From assembly GCA_032718475.1 (NCBI GenBank), contig JAUCBJ010007937.1, positions 26,865-90,864 of the forward strand: a stretch of 64,000 bases of DNA, read 5' to 3'. This DNA comes from Nemertoderma westbladi (taxonomy: Eukaryota > Xenacoelomorpha > Nemertodermatida > Nemertodermatidae). Below the pieces are notes generated by a model that was given only the letters and a program-made list of their open reading frames with translations, was not told the DNA's origin and did no database searches. Below, in pieces: positions 52,061 through 63,850 of the stretch. A program made the position numbers and the translations under genes. Position 1 is the first letter of the stretch; each line of letters opens with the position of its first letter.

Positions 52061-52527
52061 ATATGCAATAAACCATTTGAATCACACACTGTAATACTGT
52101 ATTCAACACAACAGTAAATAAAAGTTGGTGCCCCTAAGTTCTGCTTGTCCATGCCCAAATCCCCGGATCCGAGTCTGGAGTCTGACTCCCGCACTCCGGT
52201 CTTCTAGCCGTCAACCGGTATCCACGCGGGCACATGGATGGGAAGAGGGGAGTCGCTTTATGAACTGTTGCGCAGCTGGTGATTTACTGCCGAAAGGGTA
52301 CAGCTAGCATATTACATTTTCTAATTGCACAAGTTAATATAAATAAATAAGAGATATTATTTTATTTATTATACAATAAATAGTTAAAAAAATTAATGTA
52401 ACTTAACATCATTGATAATTTATTATTATTGTTAGATGCAACCAATGCATTAGTTAATTATATTTATTTCTAGAGAAATTCTGAGAGTCATTTCAAAGTA
52501 ACTATTTTAGTTTATAAGATTATAAAG
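52061..52527. other. Region upstream of the ABCC gene
   Basis: A GC-rich patch (about 52140-52280) followed by AT-rich DNA up to the ATG. The promoter is presumably here but no specific element can be assigned. Confidence 0.4.
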
Positions 52528-52713
52528 ATGGATAGGTTCAATCCATATTCCATATATGACCCAGTGTTCCGTATTCTACATTTATATATTCTCCCGTTTC
52601 TTCGAATTCAATCGACAAGACAAATTGTTAGTGAAGATTTCTTTACACCACTCCCCGAGAATATGACAGCTGATTTCCAGTGTAACAATCTATTGAAAAA
52701 TATTAAACACAAG
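52528..52713 (+). CDS. ABCC-type transporter, exon 1
   Basis: 62 codons from ATG at 52528. It ends at a codon boundary (AAG) before the donor GTATGC at 52714. The sequence (MDRFNPYSIYDPVFRILHLY, then FFTPLPENMTADF) corresponds to the cytosolic N-terminus of short MRP proteins, where a hydrophobic helix precedes the L/P-E-D linker before the first membrane domain. It is phase 0, joining to GGT at 55137. The start is supported by length compared with ABCC4-type proteins, which begin at a similar distance from the linker. Confidence 0.75.
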
Positions 52714-55136
52714 GTATGCTGTATATTATCAGGTATAACCTGGTGGTACTTTTCTCAAAAGAAAAAGGTCTCATCTTAATTTCATTGTTTAGATGTATAT
52801 TAGAGCCTTCATATTTATTGTTGGTTTAATATGTCTGGTACCTTTATGTAATTTGCAGCACAACCATCCCAACTGTATTAGTAAAACATTAAAACTGTTG
52901 AATAGACTGTGTTATACATCTATACATATTTATATTGTATTTTTACTTTTTGACATATATGACAATGACAGTAATATACTTTATATTCAAGTTGGCGTGA
53001 ATACACTGTGAAATACACCATGAAATAAAGTAAACTCAATGATAGGCTATGGGGTGTTATATATCACAGCAGCAGTAGTTCCAGTACTCCTCTATGGGAG
53101 TCCATGCTAGGCTCTAACTGCTGAGGACACAAAATCTCTGGATGGCACATTCACAAGAATGCTACGCGGGGTTCACTGTGTCAAGTACAATGCACACATC
53201 TCCAACCAGACGTTATATAACATTGGAGGTGTATCATTGGTTCCCCAAGCTTGACACTTGAACGAAGCCTCCTCAGGTTTGCAGGACATTGCTTTCGCCG
53301 TGAGGACCAGCCTGTGCATAATCTTGTACTTTGGCAGCCCCATGGAGAAAATAAGCATGGTGGACAGCCCATGACTTTCGTGAGACGTCATCTAAACAAC
53401 ACTGGCCTTGAAGATACGGATAATGTTGCGAAAGTCATGGGCGATAGGGAGTTGTGGCGGTGCAACTTTGTTGATAAGCCGGTATAGCATTCTTAATGCA
53501 CGCTGCATTGGGCTTGCCAATTGTAGATTGTATGGTGATGACAAAATGGTTTTGTTAAGCTGGCATAGCATCTCAATGTGCAGTTTCAATGCAGCAGGCT
53601 GATTATATTAGTAGTAGCGATATATCATGGCTTGAAATGATAACAGTATTCTTCTTCTTTCAGTATGATATATACTGTATTCTACAGTCATGCTGAGGTA
53701 GCCAAAAAGTAAGTCATTCATAGGATACATTGGTCGTTCCATGTACATATTGCGTACGGATGAGACGGCGTCACTAATTATGTTGCTGCCTAATCCTAAG
53801 GGGCCTACTTATTCAGCATGTACACTGCAGACAGTATACAGTGCATAGGTTGTTACCGGTACGGTACTGGTAGGTACTTTTATAATCTACGATTTATAAT
53901 TAATATAACTTCGAAACTTGAAAATAAAAACACATTCGATTTAAATAAAATATTTACCTGTATTTCACTTTCTGACTCTCGTTTTATATTTCATCCATTC
54001 GCTTACGCTCGTGGAAATATTCCCACTCAAGCCAGCGTGAAATACCTTATTTAAATCGAATATATAGTTAATATTCAAAATTTGAAATAATTTTTTTTGA
54101 TTTACTTTATTTTAGAATACTTTAAAAAGGTAATAACAAAGAGCCAATAACCTAAATTTATGAATGCAAACTGAAGCAAAAACAAAAAACGTTTTCCTTT
54201 AGGTGTTATTGAAAGGCAAACCACTTTGATCTTAGATCAATTAAGTTCCTTTACCCTAATTAACTGAACTCATACTTAATATAACACTAGAAAACAAGAC
54301 AGCGTTTCATGTTATGGAACTAACATGCTGTAAAAAATTGAAGAAGTGAACATGTAAAAAATTTCAATGAAAATTATTGAAATTAAAAAAAAAACGAATT
54401 GATATTAATTCCATACATTTGCTTGTGATAATGGCGTAAATTGGCTGTAAACATCATCATAACTATGTGTTTTTAATGTATTAATTAAATTTAATATAAT
54501 TGAATATATTAAGGAAATAGACCATGTTACAAATGTTACAGTGGTGGTGTCAATATAAAGAAAACTTTATTTCGTATTAGACCAATTTTCACTGTAAGAT
54601 AACGACTTTTTTCACTTGTGGTCAATGCCCACTACAATCTGATTTTTCATGAGCTAGAATAGCATTGTTATTTTTCATTAATTTACTAGAACTTTATTAT
54701 ATTGTTAGGATATTTTTTTATAATTTTTTTATAAAAATTATGGGATGGGATATTTTAAAGACAATTCTTGGAATATGTTTCAGTTTTACATTAAGGCTCG
54801 CTCTTTAGTGATCCTTACAGAGCTCAAAGACTCCATAACGCATAACTGATGCATCCAAAAGGAGATTTTTGAGCCATTTCCTCAAGAGTAGGTTTTGTCT
54901 GGGACTCATCATACTCGGCTTACCTTGGAAATATTACCTGCCATTGGCAAAATAGCTCATCTGCTACCATATACTGTATCATATCTGTCATATGCAGTTT
55001 GCAGTAGGATATAGTGGAAAATCATAAGCATTAAGCATTTTCCTCTCCTTGACCTGCCTTAAAGTAAATAGTTATATTTTGTATAAGATAAAGTAATGCC
55101 TTTTGTCATTTTTGTTATTGTCATTTATATTTACAG
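52714..55136 (+). other. Intron of the ABCC gene
   Basis: GTATGC ... TTTATATTTACAG, 2423 bp, phase 0. It contains an RTE fragment (53062-53620) and otherwise AT-rich DNA without features. Confidence 0.75.
53062..53620 (+). mobile_element. RTE (family B) 3' fragment in the ABCC intron
   Basis: Contains the C-terminal RT-ORF region (RFAGHCFRREDQPVHNLVLW, HGENKHGGQPMTF and GDRELWRCNFVDKP) and the family tail ending GCAGGCTGATTATATTAGTA. 5'-truncated with frameshifts. The best-preserved family B 3' end in the window. Confidence 0.85.
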
Positions 55137-58100
55137 GGTGAAAGACAAAAAACTCAATCATACTCCAGCATACGAACAACATTAATTCGAATTTATGGTA
55201 AGGAATTCATTCTATGTGGTTCATTGCATGCAATCTCAGAACTGAGCAATATTGTTAAAGTTATATTCATTCAAAGGTTGATTATGTATTTTTTGAAACT
55301 TGACACGGCTATTACAAGAGAAAGAGCATCATTTGACTGCGCGGTAATTGCAATATCATCAGTTATCTCCGTGGTAACTTTTGGAAATTCGTCATTTTAT
55401 GGCTCATTATTGTGCACAAAGATGAGAGTTGGGTGTAGCACAATTATATATAATAAGTTATTAACATTAAACTCCATTGAAGTCCATGATGCTACAATTG
55501 GCCTGGTCATTAACCTTCTTTCAACAGATGTTGGGAGATTTGATGTACTATCCAGGTCATTCACTTACTTAATTGCATCCCCTTGTGCATTTATATTGGG
55601 AACTTTCTTGGTCATATACAATGTTGGATATTCTGGAATTCTTGGAATCGTTTTATTAATTATGGTTATTCCATTCAGTACAGGTTTAGCAAAATTATTC
55701 TCTTTACTAAGGGATAAGGCTGCAGTGTTAACAAACCAGAGAATTACACTAATGAGTGAAATAGTGGTTGGTATAAAAGCTATCAAGGCTTATGGATGGG
55801 AAAAACTTTTCTCCAAAGTCATATCAGAGTCTCGAATTAAAGAATTGGAAAAAATACGTAAGATAATGTTCTGTCATACATTTTATAGTGGTATGAGCCT
55901 TACATATCCACCTTTGGTACTATTTTGTATGTTCATTCTGTATACATCCCTGGGTTATCAATTAGACATAGCTATATATCTATCTACATATATAATTATC
56001 GCAAGTCTGTTAATTTGTATAATTGGATTTAGTATTGCATTGCGCGAACTTGGTGAGCTTCATTCTGTCTTTCAAAGAATTGATAAATTTCTTGGCAGCG
56101 GTAATGATTTATTATTAGAAGATTTGTATAATAATTGTATGTTTATTACTTCTGATAAAGTTTTTATAAAATTGGAAAAGATTTCTGCAAGATGGTCTAA
56201 GGATACTAGGTATGTTCTAGAAAACTTTTCAATGAATGTTGCTCATGGTGATGTTATTTGTGTTGTAGGACCCGTAGCATCGGGTAAAACTACTTTACTA
56301 CAAGTGATACTAAGTGAGTTACCACCAGATAAAGGATCTGTAACTACAAATGGAAAACTGGCATATGTCTCACAAATACCATTCATATTCTCTGGGACAA
56401 TCAAAGAAAATATATTATTGGGAAGTCCATATCAGATAGAATGGTACAACAAAGTTATTAATCTTAGCTGTTTAAGACCAGATATTTTATTGTTCAAAGA
56501 TGGTGATAATACATTAGTTGGAGAGAAAGGAATTTCCTTATCAGGTGGGCAAAAGGCCCGGATAGCTTTAGCTAGAGCTGTTTATTCTCGAGCTAATATT
56601 TATGTTATGGATGATCCACTTTCAGCAGTGGACAGGAAAGTGGCCAATGATTTAATGGATAATTGTATTAAACACTGTCGGTCATTTGGAATAGTCATAA
56701 TAACAACACATCTTACTCAAGTTATACCAAAAGATGCTAAAGTGGTCAAACTTTTGAGTGATAATTTCGCTCCATTGCATCTACGAAGGCATTCTTCATC
56801 ATCTTCAATCACCCAACGTCGTTTATCTATAACATCACATTCAAATCAAATGGATCATGTTGGAACCTATCACAATGAAAGCTCCATGATATTACCAGAA
56901 AATGAACAGCTTGATATCACCAATGACATTGATATTAAACATGATATGCTTGAAGAACTTGTAACAGCAAGTTACACAGCAACCAAAGAATATATCATGG
57001 CAGGTTTGAATATACCATATGTCATTTTAATGACGTCATCCTTTATTTTTACCTATATTTCTTACTCAATTTCCGATTTTTGGCTTGCCACATGGGCCAT
57101 GCAAGGTTCAATAAATAATGCACCAGGCAATAGTTCTCTTGATAGAAATATTATAAGTCAATTCATCATTGACAACAACTGGGAGTATGTTGTACTTGGA
57201 TATGCACTTCTCCAATTATCACATATAATATGGTGCATCTTCAGTATCATATCAATATATATGATCTTAATGACTGCGGCATCGAAGTTACATAATAAGA
57301 CATTCCGAAAGGTTTTACATGCACCTCTGGCATTTTTTCAGCACAATCCTGCAGGTGGGATATTAAACAGATTCTCTAAAGATCTTGGAATAATGGACAA
57401 TCTCCTTCCAGATTTGTGTACAGATGTTTTTCATTTTTTGTGTAGGAGTTTTGTAGCGATTATATTTTCTGCGGTTTCAAATCCATGGACAATATTAATT
57501 ATAATTCCAATAATAGTTATCGGTATCTGGATACGTATGTACATAATGAAAAGCATCAAGCAAGTTAAGTATATTGAAGGGTTGGCACGGGATCCCATAT
57601 TCCAACACGTGTCAGATACCATAGAGGGTAGAGATGTCATTAAAGCATCTGCTGCACAAGGAATATATATAAAGCAATTTTTTAATCATCTGGATAAACA
57701 TACGGAATCGTGGTTTATGATACAGTCACTGTTTGTAATTCTAGGATTAAGTTTTAATATGATTTATACAATTTTTATAACATTTATCTTAGTGATTTCA
57801 CTATATATGGAAAACTTTGTATCAAATGAGGTTTTGTGTATATTTATAACCTATATATTTGGCATATTTAATTATTTAACTTTAATATTAAGAATCTCAG
57901 CTGCGCTTGAGACTCATCTAACATCAGTTGAACGAGTTCTGCATTATACACAACTGGAACAAGAAGCTGCCTTTCATATACCTGAATTTAATATTCCATG
58001 TGATTGGCCTAAGGCAGGGGTTGTTTCTTTTATAAATGTAAATCTTTCATATGGTGAAAATCATGTTCTACGTGGCATCAACTTTATAACAAGATCCTTT

Positions 58101-58766
58101 GAGAAAATAGGAATTGTAGGACGTACTGGAGCTGGAAAGTCATCATTGTTTACAGCACTCCTTCGTTTCGTCGAACCAGAAGGATTGATTCTCATTGATG
58201 ATATTGATGTATCTAAGATGGGACTACATGATCTAAGAAAGTCAATTGCTGTAATTCCACAGGATCCAGTTCTATTTAAAGGCACTTTAAGATACAATTT
58301 AGACCCATTTAATGAATACGATTGTAATGAAATAAATCGGGCCTTGGAGAGTGTTCAATTGAAAAAATCTATTGTGAATAGACTTAAGTATGACCTTGGA
58401 ATAACTACATCGGAAATAAATGCTTTAGAGTTTGGAGTAGAGAGTCGAGGAGACAATCTTAGTGTTGGAGAGAAACAATTGGTTTGTTTAGCCAGAGCAA
58501 TGCTAAGAGGCTGTCCTGTTGTTTTAATTGATGAAGCAACCTCTTCTATTGATCAGCTTACAGATGAACTTATACAGAAAGTCATCAGGAGCAATTTTAC
58601 AAATTCAACTGTTTTGACTATAGCCCACCGGATAAATACTATCATTGACTCAAATAGAATAATAGTGATGGATAAAGGAGAAATTGTAGAATTTGAAGAA
58701 CCAAATCTTCTATTGGAAAACAGACACAGCTTTCTATATGGCTTATGTAAGAAAACTTCCAAATGA
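55137..58766 (+). CDS. ABCC/MRP-type ABC transporter (ABCC4-like), main exon
   Basis: Coding runs from the acceptor at 55136/55137 (GERQKTQS...) to TGA at 58764. With exon 1 the protein is about 1271 aa, near the 1325 of ABCC4-type short MRPs (no TMD0). Layout: TMD1; NBD1 with Walker A GPVASGKTT (about 440), signature LSGGQKARIALARA (about 529), Walker B YVMDDPLSAVD (about 550); a Ser-rich linker (RRHSSSSSITQRRLS); TMD2; NBD2 with Walker A GRTGAGKSS (about 1057), signature LSVGEKQLVCLARA (about 1169), Walker B LIDEATSSID (about 1190) and TIAHR (about 1222). NBD1 has Asp instead of the catalytic Glu, as usual in ABCC. Its Walker A has Ala at the fourth position, normally Gly. The role is ATP-driven export of organic anions or conjugates across a membrane; the substrate is unknown. 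One 3.6-kb exon is unusual, since ABCC4 genes have many introns in vertebrates. Confidence 0.9.
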   Translation, partial: GERQKTQSYSSIRTTLIRIYGKEFILCGSLHAISELSNIVKVIFIQRLIMYFLKLDTAITRERASFDCAVIAISSVISVVTFGNSSFYGSLLCTKMRVGCSTIIYNKLLTLNSIEVHDATIGLVINLLSTDVGRFDVLSRSFTYLIASPCAFILGTFLVIYNVGYSGILGIVLLIMVIPFSTGLAKLFSLLRDKAAVLTNQRITLMSEIVVGIKAIKAYGWEKLFSKVISESRIKELEKIRKIMFCHTFYSGMSLTYPPLVLFCMFILYTSLGYQLDIAIYLSTYIIIASLLICIIGFSIALRELGELHSVFQRIDKFLGSGNDLLLEDLYNNCMFITSDKVFIKLEKISARWSKDTRYVLENFSMNVAHGDVICVVGPVASGKTTLLQVILSELPPDKGSVTTNGKLAYVSQIPFIFSGTIKENILLGSPYQIEWYNKVINLSCLRPDILLFKDGDNTLVGEKGISLSGGQKARIALARAVYSRANIYVMDDPLSAVDRKVANDLMDNCIKHCRSFGIVIITTHLTQVIPKDAKVVKLLSDNFAPLHLRRHSSSSSITQRRLSITSHSNQMDHVGTYHNESSMILPENEQLDITNDIDIKHDMLEELVTASYTATKEYIMAGLNIPYVILMTSSFIFTYISYSISDFWLATWAMQGSINNAPGNSSLDRNIISQFIIDNNWEYVVLGYALLQLSHIIWCIFSIISIYMILMTAASKLHNKTFRKVLHAPLAFFQHNPAGGILNRFSKDLGIMDNLLPDLCTDVFHFLCRSFVAIIFSAVSNPWTILIIIPIIVIGIWIRMYIMKSIKQVKYIEGLARDPIFQHVSDTIEGRDVIKASAAQGIYIKQFFNHLDKHTESWFMIQSLFVILGLSFNMIYTIFITFILVISLYMENFVSNEVLCIFITYIFGIFNYLTLILRISAALETHLTSVERVLHYTQLEQEAAFHIPEFNIPCDWPKAGVVSFINVNLSYGENHVLRGINFITRSFEKIGIVGRTGAGKSSLFTALLRFVEPEGLILIDDIDVSKMGLHDLRKSIAVIPQDPVLFKGTLRYNLDPFNEYDCNEINRALESVQLKKSIVNRLKYDLGITTSEINALEFGVESRGDNLSVGEKQLVCLARAMLRGCPVVLIDEATSSIDQLTDELIQKVIRSNFTNSTVLTIAHRINTIIDSNRIIVMDKGEIVEFEEPNLLLENRHSFLYGLCKKTSK

Positions 58767-59249
58767 TAATTTCCTAACATTATAGACATTAGTATTAGAA
58801 AATTGCAAGAGCAAACCTCTAACAAAACAAAAAAAGCAACAACTTAATTATAACAGGAAAACAAAAACGTATTTATAGTACAGTCCAGTTTTATTTGCAG
58901 AGTAATATAAGTAGGTAGTATTTATTCCTTTTACAAAAATAGGTATTATTATTATAAGGTATGGTTTAGTGGACCGCCCGAGGCTTTAATATGCATTATA
59001 TTTTGTGTTGTATATGATTGTGTATCATAACACTAATTGTTATGATGCACAATCTACCTACGCGAAGAACTAAAAATATACTGCATTACCTCACGATAGA
59101 CGTACGAGAAAAACTTATTTTTCATCTATTGGGAAAAAATAATAATTATTAACTTAAGTAAATTATTTAGTGTTTTCTTGTTAAAAATAGTAAAAATAGA
59201 ATATATGTATATATATAATATGAATTATTTGTACACAGAAATAAACGAG
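58767..59249. other. Region downstream of the ABCC gene
   Basis: AT-rich, no ORF. An AATAAA occurs near 59240, too far to be assigned with confidence as the gene's polyA signal. Confidence 0.4.
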
Positions 59250-61560
59250 ATTTATTGAGTTTCAATTAAATGTTGCTTTAGTGCCCTCTTGAACATTTTA
59301 GCAGAGAATTTGAAAATTTTGCAAAATTTGCAAAGTATCAGGAAGTTCATTTCATAAATTAAGACTTCTGTAAAGTAAGTGTGAGCGAGAAAAATTGGTA
59401 CGTAGTGATGGTAATCTGTAATGGAATTGCTGTCTAGTTCTTTGTCTGTGAATACTGATATTAGTAACCATTTTAGTCTTAAACCTTTGGAGCACAAAAC
59501 ATTAATTCATGCGGTTGTTGTATATTTTTCTTAAACTTAACAATTTGTATAATGTGTTAATTTTAAGAATTTTATGATCGCGTCTGTACGGTTTTAATTC
59601 AATAATGCGGACAGCTTTCTTTTGTTGATGGACTAGAGGATTAAGAGTGCTATCATTCATATTACAATTACCCCAAATATTTAATACATACGATATGTAT
59701 GGTTCGACCAATGTGTTTATATATGAGCTTTCTAATTTGTATAGAACAAAATGCGTGATCTTATTTATTACACCCACATTTTTCGAAATTTTTACACGAG
59801 GATTTGTATATATGTAAGTGCCATTAGAAATTAGATTGGATGTGAACACCAAGAAATTTTATATTTTCAGCATTGTTTATTTTTTGCCCATCAATTTCTA
59901 TCCCTTTGGTTTTTGAATTATGAAGCTTCATAGTGAAGAACTATATATTTTGTTTTATCGAGATTTAAAGAAAGTGTATGTAAGCAAATCCATTGCTATA
60001 TTTTATGTATTTCTTTGTTCATTGTTGATATCAATTCATCTACGTTTTCACCTAAAATAAATAAGTTTGTATCGTCAGCGAAAAGTATGAAATTGAAAAT
60101 TTTTAGGGAATTTGAAATATCATTTACAATTATTACATTAAGAATAAATTTGGTCCAAGGACAGACCCTTGTGGCACTCCACATATCACGTCAAGTAAAT
60201 CAGAAATTGTACCATTGAAGTCAACATATTGGGTACGATTGCATAGAAAACCATTCTAGTGGGGTCCCATGTACACCATAATGTAAGTTCTTTTTAATAA
60301 GATTGCATGATTAACAGTATCTTTACTAAAATCGAAGAATACACCAAGTGTAGAATGTTTATTTTCAATAGCATCTGACAAATTTGATTGCAGGAGAGTG
60401 AGTGCTGTTATTGTTCGATTTTTCAGATTGAAATCCGAACTGATTTTCATAAAAAGTCGCATTTTTTGTCATATAGTTTGTGAATTGCCGAGAGATAGCT
60501 TTTTCTAGAATTTTTGAAAAAAATGGAAGTATGCTTATTGGACGGTAATTTCCAAATTGATCGGCGTCGCTATGTTTGAAAATAGGTAAAATTCTCGCAA
60601 CTCTTATTAGATCTGGGAATATTCCCAAAGATAATGATTGATTTTGGATATGCGTCAATGGTTGGAATAGGGAAAGTTTTGTCATGTAATTTGGGAACCA
60701 ATACCGTCTGAACTTTGGTTTAGAATTGGTGATTGAAGAGGCAATATCGCATACATCATAGTACTTAATGGTGAAAAATATAATGAGGATGCGGTCTGAT
60801 TTCTTAGAGTATCATAAATGGAAGGAACCTTTAGTACTAGGAATATTTTTCGCCAAATTTGGACCGACATTACGATAAAAGTTATTAAATCCATTTGCAA
60901 TCGCTGTTTTACCTCTAATTGTTATATTGTTTAATATAAATGTATCAGGGTAGTTTTGGGAGGAGCATGACGCTCGGGGATTTATAAGTGTTTCAATTAC
61001 TTTGCATGTTTTCTTATACTATGTCTATCAGTATTAAATACTTTCTCAAAATATTTTTTTTTCGCATACCTAACAATTTTAGTTGTTTTATGTTGGTTTT
61101 TATAAACAGTATATTCGCTTTTCTTGCTAAAGGATCTGCTGTTAATGTACTTTGCATAGTGTAACGTTACGTACTTGATACATTTATATATACTTTCAGA
61201 TAGCCATGGTTTATCCTTATTTATTATTTTTTATTTTTAGTTGGAAAACATTTATTATATAGCTTCTGATAAAGTTCAATTAACTTACTGTAGTGTAAGC
61301 AATATTTGGTTCACTTTCTTGAGTCACTTCTTCCCAATTTCCATTATTACAAGTTTGTTTAATGACCTCTACAAAATGTTTACAGTTTGCTTTTGATCTA
61401 TCTGTAACTAAGATGTAAGACGGTGTACTATGCATTCTGGGAATTGTTAATTCGGAGTTGACAAATATGGGTAGATGGTCAGAAAAAGCAGCTACAGTTA
61501 TACCAGATTTACGAATGTTTGTAATATCGTTTGTTATAATATTATCAATACACATAGCAG
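59250..61560 (-). mobile_element. Decayed CR1/jockey-superfamily LINE
   Basis: On the minus strand, in element order: endonuclease end (MCIDNIITN, then FSDHLPIFV, 61280-61555); RT start (NYRPISILPFFSKILEKAIS, then FYENQFGF, 60365-60685); VFFDFSKDTVNHAIL (60256-60462); polymerase motif FADDTNLFI (59996-60184); and the C-terminal thumb/tail (SYINTLVEPYISYVLNIWGN, 59502-59852; 59252-59497). There are many stops and frameshifts. It is a different lineage from the RTE copies (YRPIS and FADDT motifs, no GAT tail). Its 5' side is cut by the RTE fragment at 61570. Confidence 0.8.
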
Positions 61561-61569
61561 TAGTTTATG

Positions 61570-62352
61570 TTATTCTATGTTATTCTTTGAATGTTTGCAA
61601 CCGGATGTTAAAAGGGGAAAAGCCACCACCAATTTGGACTAAAGGTCAACTAAAGCCTCTCCCCAAGAAAGGAGACCTCGGCATACCAACAAACTATCGT
61701 GGGATCTGTCTGCTTGTGGTAGCTGCCAAAATATACAATAAAATGATTCTATATAGGATTAGGCCTCACATAGAGAAACTACTGCATAAGAGCCAAAACG
61801 GATTTCGACCAAGTAGATCAACAATAGCTCAGATACTTGCACTACGGAGACTGATTGAAGGAATTAAGTCAAAGAATCTCCCCGCTGTCATGACTTTTGT
61901 GGACTTCAAGAAGGCATTCGACTCCATCCATAGAGGTAAAATGCTTGAAATCCTAAGAGCTTATGGAATACCAGAAGTAATTGTTACTGGCATTGGATTG
62001 TTATATTGTGACACAGAAGCGCAGGTACTCTCACCAGATGGTGAAACTGAGTTTTTCTCAATCCTGGCTGGCGTACTGCAAGGTGACACATTGGCACCAT
62101 TACTATTTGTAATTGTGCTGGATTACGCAATGAGGACGGCCACAAAGGGTGAAGACCTGGGATTCACACTTCAAGAACGCAGAAGTAGTAGATATCCGGC
62201 AACTACATTCACAGACACCGACTTTGTGGATGACATCGCCCTGCTCTCTAATACCCTAGCAGATGCACAGCTTCTACTAAATAAAGTGGAGAGGGCTGCT
62301 AAGGAGGTTGGATTGCATATAAATGCTACAAAGACCGAATTCATGACCTTTA
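61570..62352 (+). mobile_element. RTE (family A) RT-domain fragment
   Basis: Open frame within 61458-62375: KPLPKKGDLGIPTNYRGICL, FRPSRSTIAQILALRRLIEG, VDFKKAFDSIH, GVLQGDTLAPLLF and FVDD. The catalytic FADD motif reads FVDD, leaving both aspartates. It is nearly identical to 7140-7515 where they overlap, so both are one family. It is cut at TTCATGACCTTTAA by a repeat containing a G-tract hairpin. Confidence 0.85.
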
Positions 62353-62475
62353 ACCCTATTAGTACCTGGCTATAAAATGTTGTACAAATAGCGGGGGGGG
62401 GGGGGGGGGGTCATATTGACCCCCCCCCCCCTCTAAAATCTACAAATATTTACGAAAAAGTCTGATTTTGTGTTT
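62348..62475. repeat. Dispersed repeat unit with G18-TCATATTGA-C12 hairpin
   Basis: CCCTATTAGTACCTGGCTAT and TAAAATGTTGTACAAATA precede a run of 18 G (62393-62410), TCATATTGA and 12 C (62420-62431), then CTCTAAAATCTACAAATATT. The G-run, TCA, TGA and C-run form a perfect hairpin with a 3-base TAT loop. Another copy starts at 63893. Confidence 0.9.
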
Positions 62476-62869
62476 GTGCGTAGGTATCACTTGTCTGGAT
62501 CCGACCGAAAAAAAAATTTTCGAAAAAATGTACTGGGGTGGTTATATTGCAGCACCAAAATTACAAGTAGTGCACAATTTTCACAAAATTTGAAAGTTAG
62601 ATTTTCGGCTAATTATTTTTCAATACAGGTTTTCTGGGGTGCAAAATACATTGAAAAATATTTAAAAATGATATGATTACTATAAATGGCTGTTTAGTCC
62701 TCTCTGCGTAGGAAAAAAATGAAAAAAACAAGTAACCAGCACTTTTCAGTTAGAACACAAAATTTTTAATTCTCTTATACGATGCTATAAATTCACATTT
62801 TCAGGTTTTCGAGGGCGCTGATTCTAATGGAATACATTTCTAATATGCCAGGTCATTGCTACTTGTATT

Positions 62870-63600
62870 TTTCGGCGTAATTTGGCAAATTTTGGTGCTA
62901 GCACCAAATTTCGTACCCATCACCAAAAAGTACAATTTTGCGATGTCCAGTGCTGTTTTTATTGATTCCATCGGATTCAGGACCCTCATAAACCCGTATA
63001 ACGCAAGGAACAAGGTGATACTATCAACTGATCAATTTGCATATTTTCCAAAATTTGGTGCTGGCACAACAATTTTCACCCACCGGCGAAAAATACAAGT
63101 TTGAGAACTCTTATGAAATTTTTACTGATTCCATTGAATTCAGAACCATCACAAACCCGTATAACGCAAGAAACAAGGTGACACAATCAATTGATATATT
63201 TGATGGTTTTCAAAATTTGGTGCTAGCACCACATTTTGCACCCACATCCGAAAAATACAAGTTTGAGATGTCTAGTTCAATAATTATATATTCCATTGAA
63301 TTCAGAACAGCCATAAACCTCTAAAACGCAAGAAATAAATTGTCACAAGCAATTTTATCTATTGAATGGATTTTCAAAAATTTCGTGCTAGCACCAAAAT
63401 TTGCACACAGCACCGAAAAATACAAGTTTGATACGCTTGGTGCAACTCGTATATATTTCATCGAATCCAGAACCCCAAAAAACCCCAATTGCGTAAAAAA
63501 CAAGTTTTAAGCAATCAATTTACAAAATTGACATATTTCAAAATTTGGTGCTGGCACCAAAATTTGGCACCCACCGAAAAAAACAAGTTTGAAATTTCTA
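62870..63600. repeat. Satellite-like tandem repeat, about 163 bp, 4-5 units
   Basis: Variants of AAATTTGGTGCTGGCACC recur at about 62889, 63051, 63213, 63378 and 63541. Each is followed by CACC..CGAAAAATACAAGTTTGA and ATTCCATTGAATTCAGAACC. Frames at 62856-63324 are repeat by-products. Confidence 0.85.
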
Positions 63601-63850
63601 AATCAATTTATATGAAATGTGAAAATCAAAAATAGAGATGTTACAATTCATATTTAATGAAATGAAATTTTCAAAAAACGTCTCGAAAAAGTGCCAAAAG
63701 TAGGGTTAAAAAATGGTGCTATAACTCGAAAAGTACCCAATATTTTTGAAAACGGTTTTCAATACTAGGAAGACAATAGATTTTTAGGAAAAGTCATAAA
63801 ATTTCAGATTCCCAACTGCGTTTGTTTCAGAATTATAATAAAAAAACCAC
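63601..63850. other. AT-rich spacer
   Basis: No gene. Probably part of the same larger repeat period as the satellite and hairpins. Confidence 0.4.

Noticed and set aside
62856-63324. Frames of 82 and 95 codons
   Set aside because: They recur with the 163-bp satellite period and have no independent support.
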